Positions 1 through 6,771 of a stretch of DNA of 18,411 bases are shown piece after piece. The DNA is taken from NCBI GenBank assembly GCA_017509065.1, contig JAFWQM010000194.1:1-18411 (forward strand). Direction: 5' to 3'. The notes beneath the pieces were generated by a model. The model was not told where the DNA came from. It searched no databases and saw only the letters and a list, made by a program, of their open reading frames with translations. Position 1 is the first letter of the stretch. Each line of letters begins with the position of its first letter. The position numbers and the translations under genes were made by a program. The stretch is from Clostridia bacterium. Its GTDB lineage: Bacteria; Bacillota_A; Clostridia; Christensenellales; Aristaeellaceae.

Positions 1-1250
1 AGCGGACGTGCCGTTATTGCTCACTGCGTTCCAGGTGGTTTCACCAGACTTCTGATAATTCCACTGATAACTCAGCCCGATGCCGCTGGCCACCACCTTG
101 AACGTCGCCGTCTCGCCTTCATTCACCTTTTTATTGGCTGGCTGCGTCGTGATGACAGGCTTGGTAACCACGGTCAGCGTGACGGTATTCGACCAGACAG
201 AACCGGCGCTGTTGGATACCTTGACGCGGTACTTGTAACCGTTATGATGGGCTGCCGCGGTCACCGATAAGGTAGCGGACGTGCCGTTATTGCTCACTGC
301 GTTCCAGGTGGTTTCACCGGGCTTCTGATAATTCCATTGATAACTCAGTCCGATGCCGCTGGCCACCACCTTGAACGTGGCTGTCTCGCCTTCATTCACC
401 TTTTTATTGGCTGGCTGTGTGGTGATAACAGGCTTTGTAATCACGGTCAGCGTGACGGTGTTCGACCAGACATATCCAGCGGCGTTGGATACCTTGACAC
501 GGTATTTGTAGCCGTTATGATGGGCTGCGGTGGTCAGGATATAGGATGCCGAAGTGCCGTTATTGCTCACCACATTCCATGTGGTTTCACCCGGCTTTTG
601 GTAATTCCATTGATAACTCAGCCCGATGCCGCTGACGACCACTTTGAACGTCACCGTCTCGCCTTCATTTACTGTTTTATTGGAAGGCTGCGAGGTGATG
701 ACAGGCTTGGAAACCACAGTCAGCGTGACGGTGTTCGACCAGATATATCCCGCGTTGTTGGATACCTTGACCCGATATTTGTAGCCATTGTGGTGAGCCT
801 GCGTGGTCAGGCTATAGGTAGCGGATGTGCCATTGTTGCTCACTGCGTTCCAGGTGGTTTCGCCCGGTTTCTGGTAATGCCACTGATAACCGGTCGCGCC
901 GGAAGCGACTACCTTGAAGGTGGCCGTTTTCCCTTCCACCACGGTCGCGCTTGTGGGCTGGGTGGTGATCGTGGGCTTGAAAAGCACTGTCAGCGTGGCA
1001 ATATTTGAAAAAGCTGAACCTGCTTCGTTTTCTACAAGGCAGCGATATTGATAGCCATTGTGCCGCGTTTGTGCCGTGAAAGAATAGGTGGCGTCTTTCC
1101 CGTTTGTACTCACACCATTCCATGTATCAGTACCAGGCGCGAGGTAATACCATTGATAACTGACCGCATTGGTGGCTTTCACAGAGAAGGAGGCGGTTTT
1201 CCCTTCGGCTACGGTAACGTTGGAAGGATGACTGGTGATGACAGGCGCGA
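1..1250 (-). repeat. Tandem 273-bp coding repeats (Ig-like domains)
   Basis: The same sequence recurs with an exact 273-bp period: AGCGGACGTGCC starts at 1 and 274, and its close variants start at 547 and 820. A more diverged unit follows 270 bp further on. The first three copies from the left are almost identical at DNA level, while the promoter-proximal copies are diverged. This pattern points to recent duplication or gene conversion at the 3' side of the gene. Confidence 0.9.
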
Positions 1251-2016
1251 CATCCATCAGCACCACCGGATAGCCGTTATTCGTCGCGAATATGTGCGCT
1301 TCGCTTCCTGAGTAACAGACAATCGTCATGTGACTGTTACTATCTGTAAAAGCAGTGGATGAAATATTCGTCACGCTGTTCGGGATCGTGATTCTTTCCA
1401 GGTTGGGGCAACCCCCAAAAGTCCACGACTCGATGCTGGTCAAACCATTCTGAATCGTGACAGTCTTTAGGCTGGAGCATTCATAAAAAACAGAACCACC
1501 CATGGTTGTCACGCTGCTGGGAATCGTGATGCTTGTCAGGTTAGAGCAACTTCCAAAAGAAGAGCCATTAATGGTAGTTAAACCGTTCGGGAGCTGGATC
1601 GATGTCATCGCGCAGTGGTTAAAAACCGTAAAGCCAATGGTTTTCAGATTGCTCGAGAGGGAAATGGACGTGAGACTTGTACAATGCATGAAAGCGCAAT
1701 CGCCAATACTGGTCACGCTATTGGCCATTGTAACGCTCGTCGCGTTATAAATGCCGGAAAACGCGCCGCTCCCGATATGGGTCACTCCGCTTTCTATCTT
1801 GATCTTTTTGACATCTCCAGATATCCAAGGCTGATCCATGCCGCTGCCGTAGTAATCGTACATTTTTCCGGTTCCGGAGATCGTCAGCGTTCCATTGTCG
1901 TCCAGTCTCCAGGTCACGTTGTCTCCGCATTTGCCGCTTGATTCAGCATTCGCCAGCAGCGGCAGCGCCGCGAAACAGACCATAAGCAGGGTCAGAAACA
2001 TAAATCTTTTTTTCAT
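1..2016 (-). CDS. Secreted BspA-like leucine-rich-repeat protein with tandem Ig-like domains (3' end outside window)
   Basis: The minus-strand frame is open from the ATG at 2016 to the window edge (672 codons, no stop), so the C-terminus is missing. An AGGAGGAAG ribosome site (about 2022-2030) precedes the start. Residues 1-24 are a signal peptide ending in an ANA cleavage motif. A short N-terminal segment (GTLTISGTGKM) typical of BspA-like proteins follows. About eight LRR_5-type repeats of roughly 23 residues (I-P-x-S-V-T-x-I-x-x-x-A-F-x-x-C) cover residues 66-255. From about residue 257 there are Ig-like repeats of 90-91 residues (P-V-I-T-x-Q-P, EGETxxFKV, SYQW, HNGYKYRVKVSN, SNTVTLTV): four complete copies and the start of a fifth. 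Proteins of this kind are exported and usually act in adhesion or surface interactions. The ligand is unknown, and the surface anchor, if any, lies outside the window. The gene diverges from the padR operon. Confidence 0.9.
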   Translation of the reverse strand, partial: MKKRFMFLTLLMVCFAALPLLANAESSGKCGDNVTWRLDDNGTLTISGTGKMYDYYGSGMDQPWISGDVKKIKIESGVTHIGSGAFSGIYNATSVTMANSVTSIGDCAFMHCTSLTSISLSSNLKTIGFTVFNHCAMTSIQLPNGLTTINGSSFGSCSNLTSITIPSSVTTMGGSVFYECSSLKTVTIQNGLTSIESWTFGGCPNLERITIPNSVTNISSTAFTDSNSHMTIVCYSGSEAHIFATNNGYPVVLMDVAPVITSHPSNVTVAEGKTASFSVKATNAVSYQWYYLAPGTDTWNGVSTNGKDATYSFTAQTRHNGYQYRCLVENEAGSAFSNIATLTVLFKPTITTQPTSATVVEGKTATFKVVASGATGYQWHYQKPGETTWNAVSNNGTSATYSLTTQAHHNGYKYRVKVSNNAGYIWSNTVTLTVVSKPVITSQPSNKTVNEGETVTFKVVVSGIGLSYQWNYQKPGETTWNVVSNNGTSASYILTTAAHHNGYKYRVKVSNAAGYVWSNTVTLTVITKPVITTQPANKKVNEGETATFKVVASGIGLSYQWNYQKPGETTWNAVSNNGTSATLSVTAAAHHNGYKYRVKVSNSAGSVWSNTVTLTVVTKPVITTQPANKKVNEGETATFKVVASGIGLSYQWNYQKSGETTWNAVSNNGTSA

Positions 2017-2176
2017 CACAGCTTCCTCCTCATCAGTAAAATTGACTACAGTTCTTCGTTTATATATATTTTATCATATTTATTCTACCTAAAATTAAAT
2101 AATAAATTACAAATGAAGCAAAATTCCATGACGATTTCATGAAGGCAAAAAAATATTGGAATTTTAAAAATAATGC

Positions 2177-2205
2177 TTGACAAGCAATACTGTGTGTTGT
2201 ATAGT
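2177..2205 (+). promoter_or_regulatory. Strong sigma-A-type promoter of the padR operon
   Basis: TTGACA (2177-2182) and TATAGT (2200-2205) are separated by exactly 17 bp. Transcription would start near 2212, so the AGGAGG ribosome site (2213-2218) would lie at the very 5' end of the message. Confidence 0.8.
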
Positions 2206-2208
2206 ATT
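2186..2208. promoter_or_regulatory. Candidate PadR operator (inverted repeat over the -10)
   Basis: AATACT (2186-2191) and AGTATT (2203-2208) form a perfect inverted repeat with an 11-bp centre. It contains a second one, ATAC-N8-GTAT (2187-2202). PadR-family regulators commonly bind 4-bp arms separated by 8 bp (the ATGT-N8-ACAT type) in their own promoter. The site covers the spacer and the -10 box, which suits autorepression. Assignment to this PadR is inference. Confidence 0.55.
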
Positions 2209-2222
2209 ATCGAGGAGGCGAT

Positions 2223-2543
2223 ATGATGGATTCTCAAATGAAGAAAGGGATGGTGGAGGTGTGCATCCTGTCGCTGCTGAGCCGGGGGGATTCCTACGGC
2301 TACCAGCTGATCAAGGACATCGAGCCCATCATGACCCTGTCGGAATCCACGCTGTATCCGGTGCTGCGGCGGCTGGAAGCGGCGGGCAGCCTGACGGTGT
2401 ACAGCGTGGAACACAACAGCCGCCTGCGGAAATATTACGCCATCACGGAAGAAGGGCGCAAGCGCATTGCCGACTTCCTGGCGGAATGGGCAGATGTAAA
2501 CCGGGTGTACGATTTTATCGCGGAAGTAAACGGAGGTGCGTAA
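2223..2543 (+). CDS. PadR-family transcriptional regulator
   Basis: This 106-aa protein is a short PadR-type winged-helix DNA-binding protein. Visible family signatures are MKKGMVEVCILSLLS and SYGYQLIKDI (first helices), ESTLYPVLRRLEAAGSL (recognition helix region), and the wing with SRLRKYYAITEEGRKRI. The C-terminal dimerisation helix is short, as in the PadR subfamily that sits beside HAAS/DUF1700 genes. Two ATGs lie in frame (2223 and 2226). AGGAGG at 2213-2218 serves either, with a slightly better spacing for the second. The gene is the first of an apparent three-cistron operon and probably represses its own promoter through the palindrome at 2186-2208. The effector is unknown; related operons respond to envelope stress or antimicrobials, but nothing here identifies the signal. 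Confidence 0.9.
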   Translation: MMDSQMKKGMVEVCILSLLSRGDSYGYQLIKDIEPIMTLSESTLYPVLRRLEAAGSLTVYSVEHNSRLRKYYAITEEGRKRIADFLAEWADVNRVYDFIAEVNGGA

Positions 2544-2544
2544 C

Positions 2545-2673
2545 ATGAGCTGGTGGATCAGAAAACAGGAACGGGATGAAAAGGTATTCCCGAGCGATCT
2601 TTACTCCACGGCGTTTTATACAAACTACACGCTGATGCGGCGCGGAATGAATAAGGGAGGCGGAAGAAAATGA
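2545..2673 (+). CDS. Small 42-aa ORF between padR and the HAAS/DUF4097 gene
   Basis: An ATG at 2545 starts one base after the padR stop and is preceded by GGAGG (2532-2536) at good spacing. The stop (2671-2673) overlaps the next start as ATGA. These are signs of a genuine translationally coupled cistron. The 42-aa product begins MSWWIRKQERDEK and is rich in Arg, Lys and aromatic residues, with no hydrophobic segment. I do not recognise it. It may be a real small protein, a leader whose translation couples padR to the downstream gene, or the eroded N-terminus of a longer gene. Position, spacing and overlap support translation; the function is unknown. Confidence 0.6.
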   Translation: MSWWIRKQERDEKVFPSDLYSTAFYTNYTLMRRGMNKGGGRK

Positions 2674-4082
2674 CCCGGAAGGAATATTTGGAGGAATTGA
2701 CAGAAAAGCTCAGCTTTGTCCCGGAAGCCCAGCGGAAGGCAATTCTGGATTATTACGAAGAAATGATGGCCGACCGAATGGAAGACGGCATGGACGAGCA
2801 AAGCGCCGTGGCCGCCATGGAAAGCCCGGACACGATTGCCGAGCGCCTGAAAGCGGAAGGCAGCTTCTCCAAAGACGAAACCAAAGCCGACGGCATGGAA
2901 GACCTGACCGACGAGGCCATGCATTTTTCCTCCCTGGCGGGCAGCCTGCTGCGCACCTTTGAGGATCTGGAAAAGGCGGGCAATGTGACCTCGCCCGAAC
3001 CGCCCGTTCCCCCGGAACCGCCTGTTCCGCCCACTCCCCCGACGCCGCCCGAACCGGAAACACCCGAAAAGCCTTTTGATGCGAAAGACGCGGGCGAGCA
3101 GATTTCGGAGGCCGTACAAAAAATTATGGATTCCGCCGCGGACTACATCCAGCGCTACACCAAGGATGCGGTTGAAGGGGAATATGAAAAGAAAACCTTT
3201 ACCTGCCCGGCGAACAAAGTGAAAGCCGTCCGCCTGCTGTGCGGGGAAATGCCCATTCGCGTCACCGCCTGCGACGGAAATGACCTGACCCTGATCTATT
3301 ACACCTGCGACAACGACCCTTACGAAATGAACCTGGACGACGGTGTGCTGACCCTGGAACGGCCGGTCAATGGGAATGGTATCAGCCGCTTTACCTTCTC
3401 CATGCTGGGCGGCATCATCAAGATGGGCTGGAACAAGTCCGCCCCGACAGTGGAACTGTTTATCCCCCGGGACACGCTGTTGGATTTGCTGGCTCATGCT
3501 TCCAATGCTTCCATCAAGGTGAGCGACTGCCAGGCGCTGTGCCAGGTAGATTTAAAGACCACCAACAGCCGAATCGAGGCGACCGATCTGTCCTGCATCC
3601 ATCTGACCTGCGCGACCACCAACGCTCGGTTGGTACTCAAAAACGTCCGCACCCGCCAGCAGCTCACTGGCAAGACCAGCAACAGCCGTATCGAGGCGAC
3701 CGGTCTGCGCTCCGGCGGGGACATGCAGCTGACCACCTCCAACAGCCATATCGAGGGGCGCGACTTGCAATCCTTCGGCAGCCTGTATCTTACCACCTCC
3801 AACACCAGCCTGCTGGCCGAGGACTGCGCCGCCAAGGGTGAGCTGCGCCTGACCACCAGCAACGGCAAGCTGGAAACCTGGCGTTCGGATGGCGCTTCCG
3901 TGACCCTGAAAACCTCCAACAGCAGTATCCGCGGCACCCTCCCCGGCCGCCAGCAGGATTGGGCCATCGACAGCCACACCAGCAACGGCAAAAACTCCCT
4001 GCCCAAGAGCCAGCCCGGCGCAAAGCCCCTCACCGTCCACACCAGCAACGGCAGCATCGACCTGCACTTTGAACAGGACTGA
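2670..4082 (+). CDS. HAAS (DUF1700-like) / DUF4097 beta-solenoid protein
   Basis: The 470-aa protein starts at the ATG of the ATGA overlap, with AAGGGAGG at 2653-2660. Residues 1-65 match the helical HAAS/DUF1700 domain (TRKEYLEELTEKL, ILDYYEEMMADRMEDGM, AVAAMESPDTIAERL). Residues 109-135 are a Pro-rich linker (PEPPVPPEPPVPP). From about residue 178 there is a DUF4097 domain. Its C-terminal part (about 290-470) carries nine T-S/T-N-S/G repeats spaced about 20 residues apart (TTNSRIEA, TTSNSHIEG, HTSNGSID), the hallmark of a right-handed beta-solenoid. No transmembrane helix is visible, unlike many DUF1700 proteins, so a cytoplasmic location is likely. PadR genes are commonly paired with such proteins, which are thought to take part in envelope-stress circuits. 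The exact role is unknown. Confidence 0.85.
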   Translation: MTRKEYLEELTEKLSFVPEAQRKAILDYYEEMMADRMEDGMDEQSAVAAMESPDTIAERLKAEGSFSKDETKADGMEDLTDEAMHFSSLAGSLLRTFEDLEKAGNVTSPEPPVPPEPPVPPTPPTPPEPETPEKPFDAKDAGEQISEAVQKIMDSAADYIQRYTKDAVEGEYEKKTFTCPANKVKAVRLLCGEMPIRVTACDGNDLTLIYYTCDNDPYEMNLDDGVLTLERPVNGNGISRFTFSMLGGIIKMGWNKSAPTVELFIPRDTLLDLLAHASNASIKVSDCQALCQVDLKTTNSRIEATDLSCIHLTCATTNARLVLKNVRTRQQLTGKTSNSRIEATGLRSGGDMQLTTSNSHIEGRDLQSFGSLYLTTSNTSLLAEDCAAKGELRLTTSNGKLETWRSDGASVTLKTSNSSIRGTLPGRQQDWAIDSHTSNGKNSLPKSQPGAKPLTVHTSNGSIDLHFEQD

Positions 4083-4121
4083 CACAAGGCGGCGGCTGTC
4101 CGGAAGACGGTATAAAGAATT

Positions 4122-4281
4122 CTTTAAGTAAGTAAAGGGATAAGGGACCCCTCTCAGGCGCTTCTCGCCAGCTCCCCCAAAGGGGGAGCCAAGACCTTGC
4201 CTCTCCCTCTGGGAGAGGTGCCGACGAAGGAGGCGGAGAGGGCACTACGCCCTATTCCCTAATCCTTTTTATACCTTAAAG
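4122..4281. repeat. Palindromic intergenic repeat (MITE-like), family A
   Basis: The ~160-bp element has imperfect terminal inverted repeats. The left end CTTTAAGTAAGTAAAGGG pairs with the right end, whose complement reads CTTTAAGGTATAAAAAGG, and CCCTCTC (from about 4150) pairs with GAGAGGG (ending 4240). It holds two inner hairpins: AGCTCCCCC-AAA-GGGGGAGC and CCTCTCCC-TCT-GGGAGAGG. There is no coding potential or ribosome site. Similar dispersed palindromes are common in gut Clostridia. It separates the padR operon from the SPL-like gene. Confidence 0.7.
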
Positions 4282-4328
4282 TGTCCGTAAAGAATATACA
4301 GTCATTCAACCAAAGGAGCGCTGAAAAC

Positions 4329-5210
4329 ATGCATTTTGTGGACGCAAAGGGGATCCTGACCGGCAGCGGCGGGCACTTCGGCATGAACATTTACCGCGGC
4401 TGCTCCCACGGCTGTATCTACTGCGACAGCAGGAGCCGGTGCTACCAGTTCACCCACGCTTTTGAGGACATCGAGGTGAAGCGGAACGCGCCGGAGCTGC
4501 TGGAGCAGGCGCTGCGGTCAAAACGGCAGAAGTGCATGATCGGCACCGGCTCCATGTCCGACTCCTACATGCACTGCGAGGAGCAGCTTGGCCTGACGCG
4601 GAAATGCCTGGAAGTCATCCTGCGGTACGGCTTCGGTGCGGCGATCCAGACGAAGTCCGACCGGATTCTGCGGGACATCGACCTGCTCGACGAAATCAAC
4701 CGGCGGGCCAAGTGCGTGGTGCAGATGACCCTGACCACCTGGGACGATACACTGTGCGGCATCGTGGAGCCGAACGTGTGCAATACCAAGCGCCGCATCG
4801 AAGTGCTGGAAAAAATGCGGGAACGCGGCATCCCCACCGTCGTATGGCTGACGCCGATCCTGCCCTTCATCAACGACACCGAGGAAAACGTACGAGCCAT
4901 CCTGAACGAATGTGCCCGCGTGGGCGTCCGGGGTGTGATTGATTTCGGGATGGGCCTCACCCTCCGGGAAGGCGACAGAGAATATTACTACGCCGCGCTG
5001 GACAGGCATTTCCCCGGCCTTGCACGCAAATACGCCGAGCGCTACGGCAACGCTTACGAGGTGCCCAGTCCCAACGCGGACAAGCTGATGGCGCTGTTCC
5101 GCGATATCTGCCAGGCAAACGGGATGCTGTACCGCCCGGAGGACTGCTTCGCGTTCCTGAATGAACTTCCCAGCAGGTATGAGCAGACGAGCCTGTTCGA
5201 TCTTTCATAA
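4329..5210 (+). CDS. SPL-family radical SAM protein
   Basis: From the ATG at 4329 this is a 293-aa protein. AAAGGAG (4312-4318) lies 10 bases upstream. A GTG 48 bases further upstream is in frame, but it falls on the edge of the palindromic repeat and lacks a ribosome site. The radical SAM [4Fe-4S] motif CxxxCxxC is YRGCSHGCIYC (Cys25, Cys29, Cys32), followed by DSRSRCYQ. The rest fits the spore-photoproduct-lyase-like group (COG1533): GTGSMSDSYMHCEE, IQTKSDRILRDIDLL, LTPILPFINDTEENV, and a C-terminal NELPSRYEQTSLF. Members cleave SAM to form a 5'-deoxyadenosyl radical; this subgroup has no established substrate. It is shorter than true SplB and lacks its usual context, so a DNA-repair role should not be assumed. 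It converges on the solute-binding-protein operon. Confidence 0.85.
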   Translation: MHFVDAKGILTGSGGHFGMNIYRGCSHGCIYCDSRSRCYQFTHAFEDIEVKRNAPELLEQALRSKRQKCMIGTGSMSDSYMHCEEQLGLTRKCLEVILRYGFGAAIQTKSDRILRDIDLLDEINRRAKCVVQMTLTTWDDTLCGIVEPNVCNTKRRIEVLEKMRERGIPTVVWLTPILPFINDTEENVRAILNECARVGVRGVIDFGMGLTLREGDREYYYAALDRHFPGLARKYAERYGNAYEVPSPNADKLMALFRDICQANGMLYRPEDCFAFLNELPSRYEQTSLFDLS

Positions 5211-5217
5211 CAAGGAA

Positions 5218-5257
5218 AACGCCGGGGCTGCAAAAGCTCCGGCGTTCCTCTTGTTTT
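5218..5257. terminator. Bidirectional intrinsic terminator
   Basis: AACGCCGGGGCT (5218-5229) and AGCTCCGGCGTT (5235-5246) form a 12-bp stem with one G-U pair and a 5-nt loop. CCTCTTGTTTT follows on the plus strand and TTTTCCTTG on the minus strand. It sits between convergent genes and can serve both. Confidence 0.85.
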
Positions 5258-5271
5258 CGATTTATGCTTTT

Positions 5272-6234
5272 TTACTTGAAGTAGTACTCATCCGCAGGCA
5301 CCTTGCCACCGACGGAAGCGGGATTGGCGGCGAACAGGATATCATACAGCGGGGCGGCCTGGGCCTGCATGTCCTCCCCGGCAACGAACACCAAGCGGCA
5401 GGAAGGCAGGGCTTTTTCGGCCACAGCGGCGGCGGGAATGATTTCCAGCGCGGCGATTTCCTGGGCGGCTTCACTGACGTTTTCATTAGCAAAGGCAATG
5501 GAGGCTTCCAGGTCTTTCATGAACTGCTCTACCTTTTCCGGGTTCGCTTCCACAAATTCCTTACGCGCGATCACCACGCTCATGGACAGCTGCGCGTCGG
5601 CAAAGCCGTTCTTTTGGGCGGCGGCGGCAAATTCTTCAGTCACGTCCAGCGCTTTGCGGAAGTTCGGGTTTTTTATCAGCACCTGGGTCACCAGGGGTTC
5701 CGGCAGCAGCACCACGTCGGCCAGGCCCTCCAGTGCCTTGGAGGCTACGGCGGCATGTTCGGCTTCAAACTCCATATTGGCTTTCACGCCATTGGTTTCC
5801 AGGATGTAGTTCATCACATATTCCGGCGTCGCGCCCTGGCCGGCGTTCAGGATATCTTTGCCCTCCAGGTCGGCTACGGAATGAATGCTGTCACCGTTTT
5901 CCAACACGTACAGCATACCGCGGGTGATGAGGGACAGAGCGCGCACGCCGCCCTCCGTCTTGTTGAACAGCACAGCGCCCGCATTGATGGGCACAGCGGC
6001 GATATCCACCTGGCCGGAGATAACCAGCGCGTTCACCTCGGCTGGCGCGGCGACCAGGCTCAGTTCATAATTGCCCTCGTCCACGGTGATCATGTGCGCC
6101 AGCGCCATACCAGTGGGCCCTTTCAGGCCCGCCACGCGCACAGGCGCGGTCTCGGCGGCGTTCTCCGCCATGCACACAAAGGGAAGCGACGCGGCCAGCA
6201 TCAGCACGGCCAGGATTTTAAAAAACTTCTTCAT
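5272..6234 (-). CDS. ABC transporter substrate-binding protein, NitT/TauT (NMT1/SsuA-like) family
   Basis: This 320-aa exported protein has a signal peptide at residues 1-23 (MKKFFKILAVLMLAASLPFV, then CMA and the mature AENAAE). No clear lipobox is visible, although a Cys lies near the cleavage site. Family features are VAGLKGPTGMALAHMI near the mature N-terminus, AAPAEVNALVISGQVDIAAVP, and VADLEGKDILNAGQGATPEYVMNYIL. These match periplasmic-binding-like (type II) proteins of the NMT1/SsuA/TauA kind, which bring small organic N- or S-containing compounds, or precursors such as HMP, to an ABC importer. No permease or ATPase gene lies in the window, so the partner transporter must be elsewhere. 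The start is one base after the stop of the upstream regulator gene, so they are co-transcribed. GAGAGGA serves as ribosome site. The ligand is unknown. Confidence 0.85.
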   Translation of the reverse strand: MKKFFKILAVLMLAASLPFVCMAENAAETAPVRVAGLKGPTGMALAHMITVDEGNYELSLVAAPAEVNALVISGQVDIAAVPINAGAVLFNKTEGGVRALSLITRGMLYVLENGDSIHSVADLEGKDILNAGQGATPEYVMNYILETNGVKANMEFEAEHAAVASKALEGLADVVLLPEPLVTQVLIKNPNFRKALDVTEEFAAAAQKNGFADAQLSMSVVIARKEFVEANPEKVEQFMKDLEASIAFANENVSEAAQEIAALEIIPAAAVAEKALPSCRLVFVAGEDMQAQAAPLYDILFAANPASVGGKVPADEYYFK

Positions 6235-6235
6235 G

Positions 6236-6496
6236 TCAGTTATCCTCTCTTTTTCTTGTCATTGCGCTTTTCACCTGCACGCCGGGCACGTTGCCCAGCT
6301 TAGCGGTAAAGCTGCCCACCCGGATATTGTCCCCGCGAACCAGCAGACCAATCACCGCCATATTCCGCTCATGGTCCGGCACGCCGATGCGTCCCGTCAC
6401 CATATCCTGAAACTGGGAAATCACCTGGTTTACCTTCGCGGCCTGGGTCAGATCCTCGATGACGATTCCGATAAAACCGATACGTTCTTCTTCCAT
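6236..6496 (-). CDS. TM1266-family (iron-only hydrogenase system) putative regulator
   Basis: I place the start at the ATG at 6496, giving 86 aa. AAAGGAAG lies 9 bases upstream, and the protein begins MEEERIGFIGIVIED as in homologues. A longer frame from 6529 would add 11 residues encoded by the terminator's T-tract and is unlikely. Conserved features are VNQVISQFQDMVTGRIGVP, ERNMAVIGLLVRG, IRVGSFTAKLG and PGVQVKSA. The family has an ACT-like/NikR C-terminal-like fold and is usually found beside [FeFe]-hydrogenase maturation genes (hydE, hydF, hydG). Here no hydrogenase gene is in sight. Instead the gene is followed after one base by a solute-binding protein and preceded by a structured leader. 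The regulatory role is a family annotation rather than demonstrated. Confidence 0.85.
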   Translation of the reverse strand: MEEERIGFIGIVIEDLTQAAKVNQVISQFQDMVTGRIGVPDHERNMAVIGLLVRGDNIRVGSFTAKLGNVPGVQVKSAMTRKREDN

Positions 6497-6515
6497 GGAT
6501 TGCTTCTTCCTTTCC

Positions 6516-6545
6516 AAAAAGAAAAGCATGACGATCCTGTCATGC
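6516..6545 (-). terminator. Leader (attenuator-type) intrinsic terminator upstream of the TM1266 gene
   Basis: On the minus strand GCATGAC and GTCATGC (7-bp perfect stem, 6-nt loop AGGATC) are followed directly by TTTTCTTTTT. It lies inside the transcript, just before the ribosome site of the TM1266-family gene. It therefore must be conditional if the operon is to be expressed. Confidence 0.75.
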
Positions 6546-6680
6546 GCCCAAAGAAATGCTTTTCCTGCCTCCTTTCGCTCTCGGGCCCGGACGCATCCCT
6601 GCCCTCAAGGGAAACAATTGATAATCGCGCCGCCCGCTGGCCTTCATGCTTTCGCATTGGGGTTTGCGGCATCGCGCTGA
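6546..6680 (-). ncRNA. Structured 5' leader, candidate riboswitch of unknown class
   Basis: The leader lies between a TATAAT box (6685-6690) and the terminator at 6516-6545. Its 5' domain has CGCG/CGCG and GCC/GGC helices enclosing a hairpin AUGC-GAAA-GCAU. A second domain is closed by AUGCGUCC (6596-6589) pairing with GGGCGCAU (6549-6542). The 3' strand of that helix shares GCAU with the 5' arm of the terminator, so the two structures exclude each other. A further 9-bp match, GAAAAGCAU (6564-6556) with AUGCUUUUC (6529-6521), would occupy the terminator's 3' arm. This is the architecture of a transcription-attenuating riboswitch. I could not match it to TPP, SAM, c-di-GMP-I, NiCo, glycine or cobalamin consensus features. 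Confidence 0.5.
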
Positions 6681-6684
6681 ACCT

Positions 6685-6713
6685 ATTATACACAATTCCG
6701 CCAAAAAAGAAAA
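6685..6713 (-). promoter_or_regulatory. Promoter of the TM1266/solute-binding-protein operon
   Basis: There is a perfect minus-strand TATAAT (6685-6690). The -35 region, TTTTCT at 17-bp spacing (6708-6713), is poor. Transcription would start near 6678, giving a leader of about 180 nt. Confidence 0.5.
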
Positions 6714-6771
6714 GAGGTATTTTGCGAAAAAAAGGCTACTACGCGAAATCATGGTTACGATTCAGGTACTC

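Noticed and set aside
1..1250. CRISPR array
   Set aside because: The repeat unit is 273 bp, in frame and coding, with no spacer pattern. The same holds for the 45-bp repeats at 8016-8297.
337..1941. Several plus-strand open frames opposite the LRR/Ig gene, some with repeated segments
   Set aside because: The repetition is inherited from the 273-bp coding repeats on the minus strand. The minus frame is open for 672 codons with a signal peptide.
4281..4328. GTG at 4281 as start of the SPL-like protein
   Set aside because: It lacks a ribosome site and falls on the end of a palindromic repeat. The ATG at 4329 has AAAGGAG at good spacing and gives the usual family N-terminus.
4329..5210. True spore photoproduct lyase (SplB)
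   Set aside because: The protein is shorter and belongs to the broader SPL-like radical SAM group. Sequence alone does not support the DNA-repair activity.
6546..6680. Assigning the leader to c-di-GMP-I (GCAAACC followed by a GAAA loop), TPP, guanidine-I (CCGAGAG) or NiCo (GGCAGG) riboswitches
   Set aside because: Only short fragments match. The other conserved core segments of each class are absent, so I leave the class open.
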